In this document: positions 44,098-51,330 of the stretch, piece after piece
Numbering within the stretch: position 1 is the first letter of the stretch
Layout of the letters: the number at the start of each line of letters is the position of its first letter
Assembly (NCBI GenBank): GCA_965248735.1
Contig: OZ252146.1
Span: forward strand, 2,356,001-2,420,000
Length of the DNA: 64,000 bases
Source of the DNA: Aldehydirespirator sp965248735
Lineage (GTDB): Bacteria; Actinomycetota; Acidimicrobiia; Acidimicrobiales; Aldehydirespiratoraceae
Direction: 5' to 3'
Made by a program: the position numbers and the translations under genes
Notes under the pieces: generated by a model
The model's database searches: none
The model's input: the letters and a program-made list of their open reading frames with translations, nothing else
Told to the model about the DNA's origin: nothing

Positions 44098-44850
44098 GTG
44101 GCCAAGCCGAGCTCCTCCAAGAAGGTCCAGCGGGCCGCCCGGGCGGCGGCCGCGTCGAAGGGCGCCCGCGAGCGGCGGGAGCTGGGCTTCCCGCTCATGC
44201 TGGCGGCCGTGGTGGTCCTCGGCGTGGTGCTGGTGGTCTTCGCCCGGTCGTCGCGGCCGCCGGTCGCGGCGCCGAGGGTGGGCCACGACCACTGGCATTC
44301 GGCCTACGCCATCTACGACTGCAACCGGTTCCTGCCCGCCTTCACCAGCGGGGCCGATCCCGACGGGATCCATTCGCACCAGGACGGGGTGATCCACATC
44401 CACCCGTGGAACAGCTCTGCCGCGGGAGACGACGCCCGGTTCGATGTGTTCTTCGAGTCAATGGGCGCGAGGATCAGCGACGACGAGATCAGCGGTCCCG
44501 GCATCGGCGTGCTCGAAGCAGGATCCGACTGCAACGGCGATCCAACCGTGATCCGGGCCGTGCGCTTCACCCGGATCGATCCCGACCCCGACGATCCCGG
44601 CGCCGACGAGCCTGTCAGCGGGATCGCCGACATCTACGAGGTGGCCGAGGAATACGCCGACGACTTCTCTGACGTTCGCCTGCTCGACGACCTGGAGGCG
44701 TTCACCTTCGCCCGAGTGCCGGTCGGCGCCGAGGTGCCCCCGCCGCCCGAGGGCCGCCTCCAGACGGCCTTCGGGGCCTCGGCGGGGAACCTGATCTCGA
44801 CCGGGCCAGAAACCGACCTCGACCCGACCGACGCCCCGTCCGAGGAATAG
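44098..44850 (+). CDS. Membrane-anchored His-rich protein, unknown function
   Basis: 250 residues. A basic N-terminus (AKPSSSKKVQRAARAAAASK) and a single membrane helix (about 33-50) precede an outside domain with GHDHWHSAYAIYDCNRFLPA and GIHSHQDGVIHIHPWNSSAA, about eight histidines in alternating positions that could bind metal. Two cysteines (CNRF and SDCNGD) could form a disulfide. The C-terminal part is acidic. It sits between the GT4 trio and the pyrophosphorylase gene. I do not assign a function; the histidine pattern suggests a metal site on the cell surface. Start GTG 44098. Confidence 0.65.
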   Translation: MAKPSSSKKVQRAARAAAASKGARERRELGFPLMLAAVVVLGVVLVVFARSSRPPVAAPRVGHDHWHSAYAIYDCNRFLPAFTSGADPDGIHSHQDGVIHIHPWNSSAAGDDARFDVFFESMGARISDDEISGPGIGVLEAGSDCNGDPTVIRAVRFTRIDPDPDDPGADEPVSGIADIYEVAEEYADDFSDVRLLDDLEAFTFARVPVGAEVPPPPEGRLQTAFGASAGNLISTGPETDLDPTDAPSEE

Positions 44851-44864
44851 AGCGGGGCGCCGGG

Positions 44865-45884
44865 GTGCAGGCGATCCTGCTCGTCGGGGGCCTGGGGACT
44901 CGCCTGCGTCCCCTGACGCTGACCACCCCCAAGCAGATGCTCCCGGTGCTGCACCGGCCCATGATCGAGCACGTCGTGTCGGGTCTGAGACGCCACGGAG
45001 TGGACAGGGTGGTTCTGGCGCTGGGCTACCACCACGACGCCTTCGGAGCCGTCTACCCCGACGGGCGCTGCGCCGGGGTGGAGCTGTGCTGCGTTACGGA
45101 GCCTGAGCCACTGGACACCGCCGGTGCCATCCGTTTCGCCTACGAGTCCTCGGGCATGGGCGCCTCGGAGGGCATGTTCCTAGCGGCCAACGGCGATGTG
45201 ATCACCGACCTTGACGTGGGTGAGATGCTGCGCCTCCATCGCTCGGCCGGAGCCGAGGCCACCATCCACTTGATGGAGGTTGAGGACCCCTCCCGCTACG
45301 GCGTGGTGGTGACCGATCCCGATGGTCGGGTGCGGGCCTTCGTGGAGAAGCCCGAGAAGCCGTCGACGCCGCCGCCGAGCCATTGGATCAACGCGGGGAC
45401 CTATCTGATGGAGCCCTCGGTGATCGAGCGAATCGGAGGCGGGCGCCGGGTGTCGGTGGAGCGCGAGGTCTTCCCGGCCATGGCCGAGGACGGGACCCTG
45501 TGGGCTCTGCGGCACAACACGTACTGGGTCGACGCCGGCACGCCCGAGACCTACCTGCGCGCTCAGCTCGACCTGCTCGACGGCCGGCGCGGCCCGGCCC
45601 CGGCCGGGGTGTCGCCGGAGGCCTCGGTCGATCCTGAAGCCGTGGTCGAGCGCAGCGTGGTGATGGCCGGAGCCGTCGTGGGGGCGGGCTCGGTGGTGCG
45701 GGGCTCCGCCGTCCATTCGGACGCGGTGATCGAGGCGGGCGCGACCGTGCTCGACTCGGTGGTGGGGGCGGGTGCGACGGTCGGGCGGGGCGCCCGAGTG
45801 ACGGACTGGACCCTGATCGGCGAGCGCTTCGAAGTGGAGCCGGGGGCGGTCCTGTCCGATGCCAGGGTGCCCGAGGCGGCCTGA
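44865..45884 (+). CDS. NDP-sugar pyrophosphorylase (mannose-1-P guanylyltransferase-like)
   Basis: 339 residues. The nucleotidyltransferase domain starts ILLVGGLGTRLRPLTLTTPK and has QMLPVLHRPMIEHVV, LDTAGAIRFAYE, FLAANGDVITDLDVGEML and FVEKPEKPS. From about 245, hexapeptide repeats (SVDPEAVVERSVVMAGAVVG and further turns) form a left-handed beta helix. This two-domain form is typical of GDP-mannose pyrophosphorylases in actinobacteria, which would feed the GMD/RMD pair at 48.8-50.8 kb; a glucose-1-P specificity cannot be excluded. Start GTG 44865; the stop overlaps the galE ATG as TGATG. Confidence 0.8.
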   Translation: MQAILLVGGLGTRLRPLTLTTPKQMLPVLHRPMIEHVVSGLRRHGVDRVVLALGYHHDAFGAVYPDGRCAGVELCCVTEPEPLDTAGAIRFAYESSGMGASEGMFLAANGDVITDLDVGEMLRLHRSAGAEATIHLMEVEDPSRYGVVVTDPDGRVRAFVEKPEKPSTPPPSHWINAGTYLMEPSVIERIGGGRRVSVEREVFPAMAEDGTLWALRHNTYWVDAGTPETYLRAQLDLLDGRRGPAPAGVSPEASVDPEAVVERSVVMAGAVVGAGSVVRGSAVHSDAVIEAGATVLDSVVGAGATVGRGARVTDWTLIGERFEVEPGAVLSDARVPEAA

Positions 45885-46903
45885 TGGCGACGCTGGTCAC
45901 CGGGGGCGCCGGATACATCGGTAGCCACACCACCGTGGCGTTGCACGACGCGGGCCGAGATGTGGTCATCCTGGACGACTTCTCCAACGCCTCCCGCCGA
46001 GTGATCGACTCAATCCGCAGCCTCACCCGCCCAGAGCTGCCGGTTGTGGAGGGCGACACCGCCGACCCCGACACACTGGACGAGGCCTTCGGCGGGCATC
46101 GGATCGACTCGGTGGTCCACTTCGCGGCCCGCAAGAGCGTGGCTGAGTCTGTCGGCGACCCTCTCGGCTACTACCGCAGCAACCTTGGATCCACGATCGC
46201 GCTGGTCACCGCGGCAATCGAGCGGGGCGTCGGGCGGCTGGTGTTCAGCTCTTCGGCCTCCGTCTACGGGTCGACCCCGTCGCTGCCGGTCACCGAGGAC
46301 TCGCCGACCGTCCCGGAGAGCCCCTACGGCGCGACCAAGCTGATGGGCGAGCGCATCCTGGCCGATGCCGCGGCTGCATCGGAGCTGACCGCGGTCATGC
46401 TGCGCTACTTCAACCCGGTCGGCGCGCACCCGTCGGGACTGCTAGGGGAGGATCCGGCCGGAGATCCGGCGAACCTCGTGCCCCGCATCATGCAGGTCGC
46501 TACCGGCCGGCTCGGGCGGCTGAACGTCTTCGGAGGCGACTACCGGACTCACGACGGGACCACTGTGCGCGACTACGTTCACGTGATGGATCTGGCCGAG
46601 GGACATGCGGCCGCCCTCGATGCCGACATAGCGCCCGCCCGCAGCCGGGTCTACAACCTGGGAACCGGCTCGGGGACCACGGTGCTTCAGGTCGTGGCCG
46701 CGGCCTCCGCAGCCGTCGGCTCGCCCATTCCCCACGAGATGGCCGAGCGTCGCCCCGGCGATGTCGAAGCCTCCTGGGCCGACTGCACCCGAGCCCGCGA
46801 CGAGCTCCGCTGGCAGGCCCGCCGCGGCCTTGACCAGATGCTGTCGGACCACTGGAACTTCGTCCGCCGCCACCCCGACGGCTACGACAGTTACGACGGC
46901 TAG
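45884..46903 (+). CDS. galE: UDP-glucose 4-epimerase
   Basis: 339 residues, the normal GalE length. An extended SDR fold with VTGGAGYIGSHTTVALHDAG, VVHFAARKSVAESVGDPLGY, SSSASVYGST and the catalytic SPYGATKLMGE (YxxxK), then LRYFNPVGAHPSGLLGEDP and the substrate-side HDGTTVRDYVHVMDLAEGH. It interconverts UDP-glucose and UDP-galactose (or the HexNAc forms). ATG 45884 overlaps the upstream stop, so it is co-translated with the pyrophosphorylase. It ends the plus-strand run and overlaps the convergent cofE gene by 4 bp. Confidence 0.92.
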   Translation: MATLVTGGAGYIGSHTTVALHDAGRDVVILDDFSNASRRVIDSIRSLTRPELPVVEGDTADPDTLDEAFGGHRIDSVVHFAARKSVAESVGDPLGYYRSNLGSTIALVTAAIERGVGRLVFSSSASVYGSTPSLPVTEDSPTVPESPYGATKLMGERILADAAAASELTAVMLRYFNPVGAHPSGLLGEDPAGDPANLVPRIMQVATGRLGRLNVFGGDYRTHDGTTVRDYVHVMDLAEGHAAALDADIAPARSRVYNLGTGSGTTVLQVVAAASAAVGSPIPHEMAERRPGDVEASWADCTRARDELRWQARRGLDQMLSDHWNFVRRHPDGYDSYDG

Positions 46904-47604
46904 CGGAAGAGGTCGTCGGCGGGGGAGCGGACTATCTCGTCCGCGACTGAGCCGGCGCGGAACCAAGACGGGTCGAGTCCTCGTACCACCGCGACGGGCA
47001 CCCCTTTCGCCTTGCCCATGACCAGGTCGGCGGCCGCCGCGATCTCGTCGGCCACGGCCACCTCGGTCACCTTGAGCTCTCGCCCCAGCGCGTCGGTGCT
47101 GCCCCGCAGGTCCACCACCGCGGCCATGCCCGCGCAGCCGATGGCCGTGTCGGTCACCCCCCGCCGCCACGGGCGGCCGAAGGTGTCCGACACCAGCACC
47201 GCTACCTCGGTGCCGGTCAGGGCCCTGATCCGGTCCCTGATCCGGCGGGCCGAGCGGTCCGAATCCACCGGCAGCAATGCCGCGAACCCCATCTCGACGT
47301 TGCTGAGGTCGACCCCGGCGTTGGCACACACGAAGCCGTGGGCCGTCTCTGAGATCACCAGGTCGCCCCGGCGGCGCAACACCCGGACCGACTCCGCCTC
47401 CACCAGCGGCTTGTGGCTGGTCGGGTCGGCGGGATCGACGGCCACCAGCCGGTTCTCAGCCTTGGAGACCACCTTCTGGGTGACCACCACGCAGTCGCGG
47501 TCTCGCAGCCAATCGGGCCCGGCCGCGGCGACGATCAGCGCGGCCAGGTCGTCTCCGGGACGCACCTCGCCGATGCCCTCGACACCGAGGATCTCCAGGC
47601 TCAC
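46900..47604 (-). CDS. cofE: Coenzyme F420:L-glutamate ligase
   Basis: 234 residues, the length of stand-alone CofE (no C-terminal nitroreductase/FbiB extension). Diagnostic blocks are VVVTQKVVSKAENRL, VISETAHGFVCANAGVD, LVSDTFGRPWRRGVTDTAIG and GKAKGVPVAVVRG. It adds glutamates to F420-0 with GTP. The GTG start at 47604 lies in the last unit of a 38-bp tandem repeat that carries GGAG 5 nt ahead of each GTG. Works with CofD upstream on the same strand. Convergent with galE (4-bp overlap). Confidence 0.92.
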   Translation of the reverse strand: MSLEILGVEGIGEVRPGDDLAALIVAAAGPDWLRDRDCVVVTQKVVSKAENRLVAVDPADPTSHKPLVEAESVRVLRRRGDLVISETAHGFVCANAGVDLSNVEMGFAALLPVDSDRSARRIRDRIRALTGTEVAVLVSDTFGRPWRRGVTDTAIGCAGMAAVVDLRGSTDALGRELKVTEVAVADEIAAAADLVMGKAKGVPVAVVRGLDPSWFRAGSVADEIVRSPADDLFR

Positions 47605-47847
47605 GATGGCTCCGCGGCCGGTAAGCGGATCTCCAGGCTCACGATGGCTCCGCGGCCGGTAAGCGGATCTCCAGGCTCACGATGGCTCCGCGGCCGGTAA
47701 GCGGATCTCCAGGCTCACGATGGCTCCGCGGCCGGTAAGCGGATCTCCAGGCTCACGATGGCTCCGCGGCCGGTAAGCGGATCTCCAGGCTCACGATGGC
47801 TCCGCGGCCGGTAAGCGGATCTCCAGGCTCACGATGACACCGCGGCC
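47590..47847. repeat. 38-bp tandem repeat multiplying the cofD-cofE stop/start junction
   Basis: Six full 38-bp units (starts at 47590, 47628, 47666, 47704, 47742, 47780) and a partial seventh, containing GATCTCCAGGCTCACGATGG and GCGGCCGGTAAGC. On the minus strand each full unit reads GGAGCCATCGTGAGCCTGG. That is a ribosome-binding-like GGAG, then a GTGA stop-start overlap, then codons identical to the first codons of cofE. GTGs occur at 47832, 47794, 47756, 47718, 47680, 47642 and 47604. The first overlaps the cofD TGA and the last is the cofE start. The six 13-codon frames between them each end on the next GTG. Confidence 0.95.
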
Positions 47848-48758
47848 ACCGTGCGCCGGGCCAGTTCGGCCGCGGCCTCCGGCGACGACATGATCGTCGG
47901 GGCGACCACGGCCCGGACCCCGGCGTCGGCCACCGCGGAGGCCAGCTCGGCGTCGGCCTCGTCGATCACCAGGGCGCCGACCACGTCCCGGTAGCGCCGG
48001 GCCACCCCCACCACGCTCGACTCCTCGCCCAGCTCCCGGAGCATCCGGGCGGCGGGGCCCTTGATGGCCGCGCCCGCCACTATGGGCGATACAGCCACGG
48101 TGCGCTCCCGCCGAGCGGCCAGCGCCTCGGCCACGCCGTCGAGGGCCAGCACCGGGCCTATCGACACGACCGGGTTGGACGGCGCGATCACCACGACATC
48201 GGCGCCGGCTATGGCCTCGCGCACCCCCGGGGCCGGGCGGGCCGCCTCCACGCCGGCGAAGCGCACCCCGGATATGGCGACGTCGTGGCGGAGGCGCACG
48301 AAGTACTCCTGGAAGCCGATCTCTTCGCCCGAGGCCAGAGTCACCCGGGTCTCGATGCGCTCATCGCTGGCCGGCAGCACCCGGCAGCACAGACCGCGGG
48401 CTGCGGCCAGGCGGGCGGTCACCTCGCTGAGGCTCAGCCCCTCGCGCAGCAGGGTGGTGCGGAACAGGTGAGTCCCTATGTCTCGGTCTCCCAGGTTGAA
48501 CCAGGCGTCGATCCCCAGCGCCCTGAGCTCGCTGAGAGCGTTCCAGGTTTCGTCGGCCAGGCCCCAGCCCCTCTCGGGGTCTATTGCCCCCGAGAGCGTG
48601 TAGATCACGGTGTCGATGTCTGGGCTGATGTGCAGGCCGTGCAGCTCGATGTCGTCGGCCACGTTGACCACCGCGGTGACGTCGGCGGGGGGCGTTACCT
48701 GCAGCTGCCCGGCCAGGTAGCGGGCCGCGCCCACCCCGCCGGCCAGGATCGTTATCAC
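47829..48758 (-). CDS. cofD: 2-phospho-L-lactate (or phosphoenolpyruvate) transferase of F420 synthesis
   Basis: 309 residues. ITILAGGVGAARYLAGQL, VVNVADDIELHGLHISPDID, YTLSGAIDPERGWGLADETW, LGDRDIGTHLFRT and VVIAPSNPVVSIGPVLAL are the CofD/FbiA signature regions. It joins Fo to the phospholactyl/PEP moiety of an activated guanosine derivative to make (dehydro)F420-0. The GTG at 48758 overlaps the TGA of gmd (GTGA), tying an F420 gene to GDP-sugar genes. The 3' end runs into the 38-bp junction repeat. Confidence 0.92.
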   Translation of the reverse strand: MITILAGGVGAARYLAGQLQVTPPADVTAVVNVADDIELHGLHISPDIDTVIYTLSGAIDPERGWGLADETWNALSELRALGIDAWFNLGDRDIGTHLFRTTLLREGLSLSEVTARLAAARGLCCRVLPASDERIETRVTLASGEEIGFQEYFVRLRHDVAISGVRFAGVEAARPAPGVREAIAGADVVVIAPSNPVVSIGPVLALDGVAEALAARRERTVAVSPIVAGAAIKGPAARMLRELGEESSVVGVARRYRDVVGALVIDEADAELASAVADAGVRAVVAPTIMSSPEAAAELARRTVAAVSS

Positions 48759-49759
48759 CGGCGCGTCTCGCTCTCAGCCCCGCCGGCCGCGCCCGGGCCG
48801 CCCTGCAGCAGCGCCAGATCCGCGTCGACCATCAGCCGGACGAGTTCCAGGAAGGACGTCTCGGGGCGCCATCCGAAGGTCGCGGTTGCCTTGGAGGCGT
48901 CGCCCACCAGCAGGTCGACCTCGGCGGGGCGCATGAACCTCTCGTCCACCACGACATGGTCGCGGTAGTCCAGGCCGACATGGTCGAACGCCAGCTCGCA
49001 GAGCGTGCGCACCGAGTGCGTCCTGCCGGTGCAGATCACGTAGTCGTCGGGCTCGTCCTGCTGAAGCATCTGCCACATGGCCTCGACGTAGTCCGCGGCG
49101 TAGCCCCAGTCCCTCTGGGACTCCAGGTTGCCGAGCCGCAGCTCGCCGGCCAGGCCGAGCTTGATGCTGGCCGCGGCGTGAGTGATCTTGCGGGTCACGA
49201 ACTCCATGCCCCGGCGTGGGCTCTCGTGGTTGAACAGGATCCCCGAGGTGGCGTGCAGCCCGTAGGACTCCCGGTAGTTGACCGTGATCCAATGGCCGTA
49301 GACCTTGGCAACCCCGTAGGGGCTGCGGGGATAGAACGGGGTCTGTTCGTTCTGGGGGACCTCCCGCACCTTCCCGAACATCTCAGACGAGCTGGCCTGG
49401 TAGAAGCGGATGTCGCGGTCGACCAGCCGGATCGCGTCGAGGATCCGGGTGACCCCCAGGGCCGTGGTCTCGCCGGTGAGCACCGGCTGGCTGAACGAGG
49501 TCTGCACGAAGGACTGGGCCGCGAGGTTGTACACCTCCTCGGGCCGGTAGGTCCGCAGGACCTCGATCATCGAGACCTGGTCGAGCAGATCGCCGGTCAC
49601 GATCCGGACCCGGTCCTGGATGTGGGCTATGCGCTCGTAGTTGACGATGCTGGAGCGCCGCACCATGCCCACGACCTCGTAGCCCTTGTCCAGGAGCAGC
49701 TCGGCCAGGTAGGAGCCGTCCTGGCCAGTGATGCCGGTGATCAGGGCGCGCCTGGCCAT
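48755..49759 (-). CDS. gmd: GDP-mannose 4,6-dehydratase
   Basis: 334 residues. RRALITGITGQDGSYLAELL (NADP-binding), VYNLAAQSFVQTSFSQP, SSSEMFGKVREVPQNEQTPF and YPRSPYGVAKVYGHW with the catalytic YxxxK, then FNHESPRRGMEFVTRKI and DYVICTGRTHSVRTL. It turns GDP-D-mannose into GDP-4-keto-6-deoxymannose. The ATG at 49759 follows the upstream reductase stop by 4 nt; a longer frame only shadows that gene. Its product is the substrate of the preceding gene's enzyme. Confidence 0.93.
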   Translation of the reverse strand: MARRALITGITGQDGSYLAELLLDKGYEVVGMVRRSSIVNYERIAHIQDRVRIVTGDLLDQVSMIEVLRTYRPEEVYNLAAQSFVQTSFSQPVLTGETTALGVTRILDAIRLVDRDIRFYQASSSEMFGKVREVPQNEQTPFYPRSPYGVAKVYGHWITVNYRESYGLHATSGILFNHESPRRGMEFVTRKITHAAASIKLGLAGELRLGNLESQRDWGYAADYVEAMWQMLQQDEPDDYVICTGRTHSVRTLCELAFDHVGLDYRDHVVVDERFMRPAEVDLLVGDASKATATFGWRPETSFLELVRLMVDADLALLQGGPGAAGGAESETRR

Positions 49760-49763
49760 GGCT

Positions 49764-50792
49764 CTACTGGCTATCGCCCCGCGGCGGCAGTTCCGACTCC
49801 GCCTGGGGTCTCTCGCGGTTTGGGAGCTGCGACTCCGCCTGGGGTCTCTCGCGGTTTGGGAGCTGCGACTCCGCCTGGGGTCTCTCGCGGTTTGGGAGCT
49901 GCGACTCCGCCTCCTTGCACCGCCAGTAGTCCAAGAGGTCGTCGAGGGTCTGATCCAGCGGCACCGCGGGTCGCCAGCCGGTGGCGGCCCGCAGCTTGGA
50001 GGCATCACCCCGGACCTCGGTCACGTCGACGGGGCGCAGCAGCTCGTCGTCGGCGGCCAGCCGCATCGGGTGCCCGGCCCGGGCGATCAGGGCTTCGGCC
50101 AGCTCCCGGACGCACAGCGCGGTGCCGCTGCACACGTTGTAGGCCTCGCCCTCGATCCCGTGCTCGGCCAGCAGCCGGTAGGCCCGGACCACGTCGCGAA
50201 CGTCGGTGAAGTCGCGGCGCGTCCGGAGGTTCCCGACCCGCACCACCTCCGCGCCGGTGCGCTCGTTGGCCGCGATGCGGGCCGCCAGCGCGGCAGCCAC
50301 GAAGCGGTCGCTCTGGCCCGGTCCGAGGTGGTTGAAGGCGCGGGCCCGGACCACGTCGAGTCCGCGGCCCGCGCCGGCCTGCACGCACACCATCTCAGCG
50401 GCCGCCTTGCTCGCCCCGTAGGGAGTGACCGGGCGCATGGGGGCGGTCTCGTCGATGGGGAGGCTGGCCGGCTCGAGCCTGCCGTAGACGTCGGCACTGC
50501 TCACAACCACCACCCGGCCCGCACCGGCCCTGCGGGCTGCGTCCAGCACGTTGAAGGTCCCCTCCACGTTCACCCGAAGCGTGGCCGCGGTCGAGGTGAA
50601 GCTCGCCTGCACATCGGCCTGAGCGGCCAGGTGGTACACCGCGTCCGGCTGGCATTGACCGAAGTCGGCCTCCAGCACCTCGGGCTCGGTTATCTCAGCC
50701 TCGCTGACGATGACCTCGTCGCCCGCGGCTGCGAGATGCGCCACGAGATGGCGACCGACGAACCCGGTGGCTCCGGTGACGAGAACCCGCAC
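49764..50792 (-). CDS. rmd: GDP-4-keto-6-deoxy-D-mannose reductase-like SDR
   Basis: 342 residues. RVLVTGATGFVGRHLVAHLA, VYHLAAQADVQASF, VVSSADVYG and VTPYGASKAAAEMVC (YxxxK), then RAFNHLGPGQSDRFV, the RMD-type active-site region. With GMD it would yield GDP-D-rhamnose; a GDP-fucose route is less likely because the fused epimerase pattern is absent. The C-terminus ends in three in-frame copies of AESQLPNRERPQ plus a partial, encoded by a 36-bp minisatellite, a tail that other SDRs do not need. Start GTG 50792. Confidence 0.85.
   Translation of the reverse strand: MRVLVTGATGFVGRHLVAHLAAAGDEVIVSEAEITEPEVLEADFGQCQPDAVYHLAAQADVQASFTSTAATLRVNVEGTFNVLDAARRAGAGRVVVVSSADVYGRLEPASLPIDETAPMRPVTPYGASKAAAEMVCVQAGAGRGLDVVRARAFNHLGPGQSDRFVAAALAARIAANERTGAEVVRVGNLRTRRDFTDVRDVVRAYRLLAEHGIEGEAYNVCSGTALCVRELAEALIARAGHPMRLAADDELLRPVDVTEVRGDASKLRAATGWRPAVPLDQTLDDLLDYWRCKEAESQLPNRERPQAESQLPNRERPQAESQLPNRERPQAESELPPRGDSQ
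49794..49913. repeat. 36-bp in-frame tandem repeat in the 3' end of rmd
   Basis: Three full units (49794, 49830, 49866) and a partial at 49902, each containing CGACTCCGCCTGGGGTCTC then GCGGTTTGGGAGCTG. On the coding (minus) strand they encode AESQLPNRERPQ. The period keeps frame, so the C-terminal tail can change length freely. Confidence 0.92.
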
Positions 50793-50831
50793 TCGCGCCT
50801 ACCCCACCGAGCCTGGACACAGCATCACCGC
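50793..50831. other. Short leader of rmd
   Basis: About 40 bp between the rmd GTG and the 102-bp repeat array. Together with the array this is the divergent region between rmd (minus) and the isochorismatase-fold gene (plus). No promoter is obvious. Confidence 0.4.
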
Positions 50832-51273
50832 GAACCCTAGAGGCCGAGCGGTTGGGTCGCGCTACAGAAGATTCGCGGGGCGCTGAGCGAGGCCGTGGCC
50901 CGAGCGGCCCGTGAGCGCAGCGAACAGGAGCGGGAACCCTAGAGGCCGAGCGGTTGGGTCGCGCTACAGAAGATTCGCGGGGCGCTGAGCGAGGCCGTGG
51001 CCCGAGCGGCCCGTGAGCGCAGCGAACAGGAGCGGGAACCCTAGAGGCCGAGCGGTTGGGTCGCGCTACAGAAGATTCGCGGGGCGCTGAGCGAGGCCGT
51101 GGCCCGAGCGGCCCGTGAGCGCAGCGAACAGGAGCGGGAACCCTAGAGGCCGAGCGGTTGGGTCGCGCTACAGAAGATTCGCGGGGCGCTGAGCGAGGCC
51201 GTGGCCCGAGCGGCCCGTGAGCGCAGCGAACAGGAGCGGGAACCCTAGAGGCCGAGCGGTTGGGTCGCGCCGC
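50832..51273 (+). repeat. Dispersed leader element, tandem array of 102-bp units, copy 3
   Basis: Four exact-looking 102-bp units (50832, 50934, 51036, 51138) and a partial fifth from 51240. Each has AGAGGCCGAGCGGTTGGG, GGGGCGCTGAGCGAGGCC and GTGGCCCGAGCGGCCCGTG, then AGCGCAGCGAACAGGAGCGG. The element's GTG recurs at 50911, 51013, 51115 and 51217. After the first three a 25-codon frame closes at the element's own TGA. After the last, the frame runs to a TAA at 51328-51330, overlapping the next gene's start. The array fills most of a 530-bp gap between divergent genes. Confidence 0.92.
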
Positions 51274-51330
51274 CCGCCCGCGTGCCACACTGGTCGCGAG
51301 CCCGACGGCCCTAGGAGCTGGAGTGTCTAA
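51217..51330 (+). other. Leader ORF from the dispersed element, overlapping the isochorismatase-fold gene start
   Basis: GTG 51217 opens a 37-codon frame starting VSAANRSG and ending in TAA at 51328-51330. The stop overlaps the downstream GTG start (51323) by 8 nt. No ribosome-binding site precedes the GTG. Translation is a hypothesis supported by the same arrangement at 52.1 and 62.5 kb. Confidence 0.4.

Noticed and set aside
50832..51273. CRISPR-like array
   Set aside because: The units are 102-bp near-identical tandem repeats with no variable spacers; the 38-bp and 46-bp arrays likewise have no spacers.
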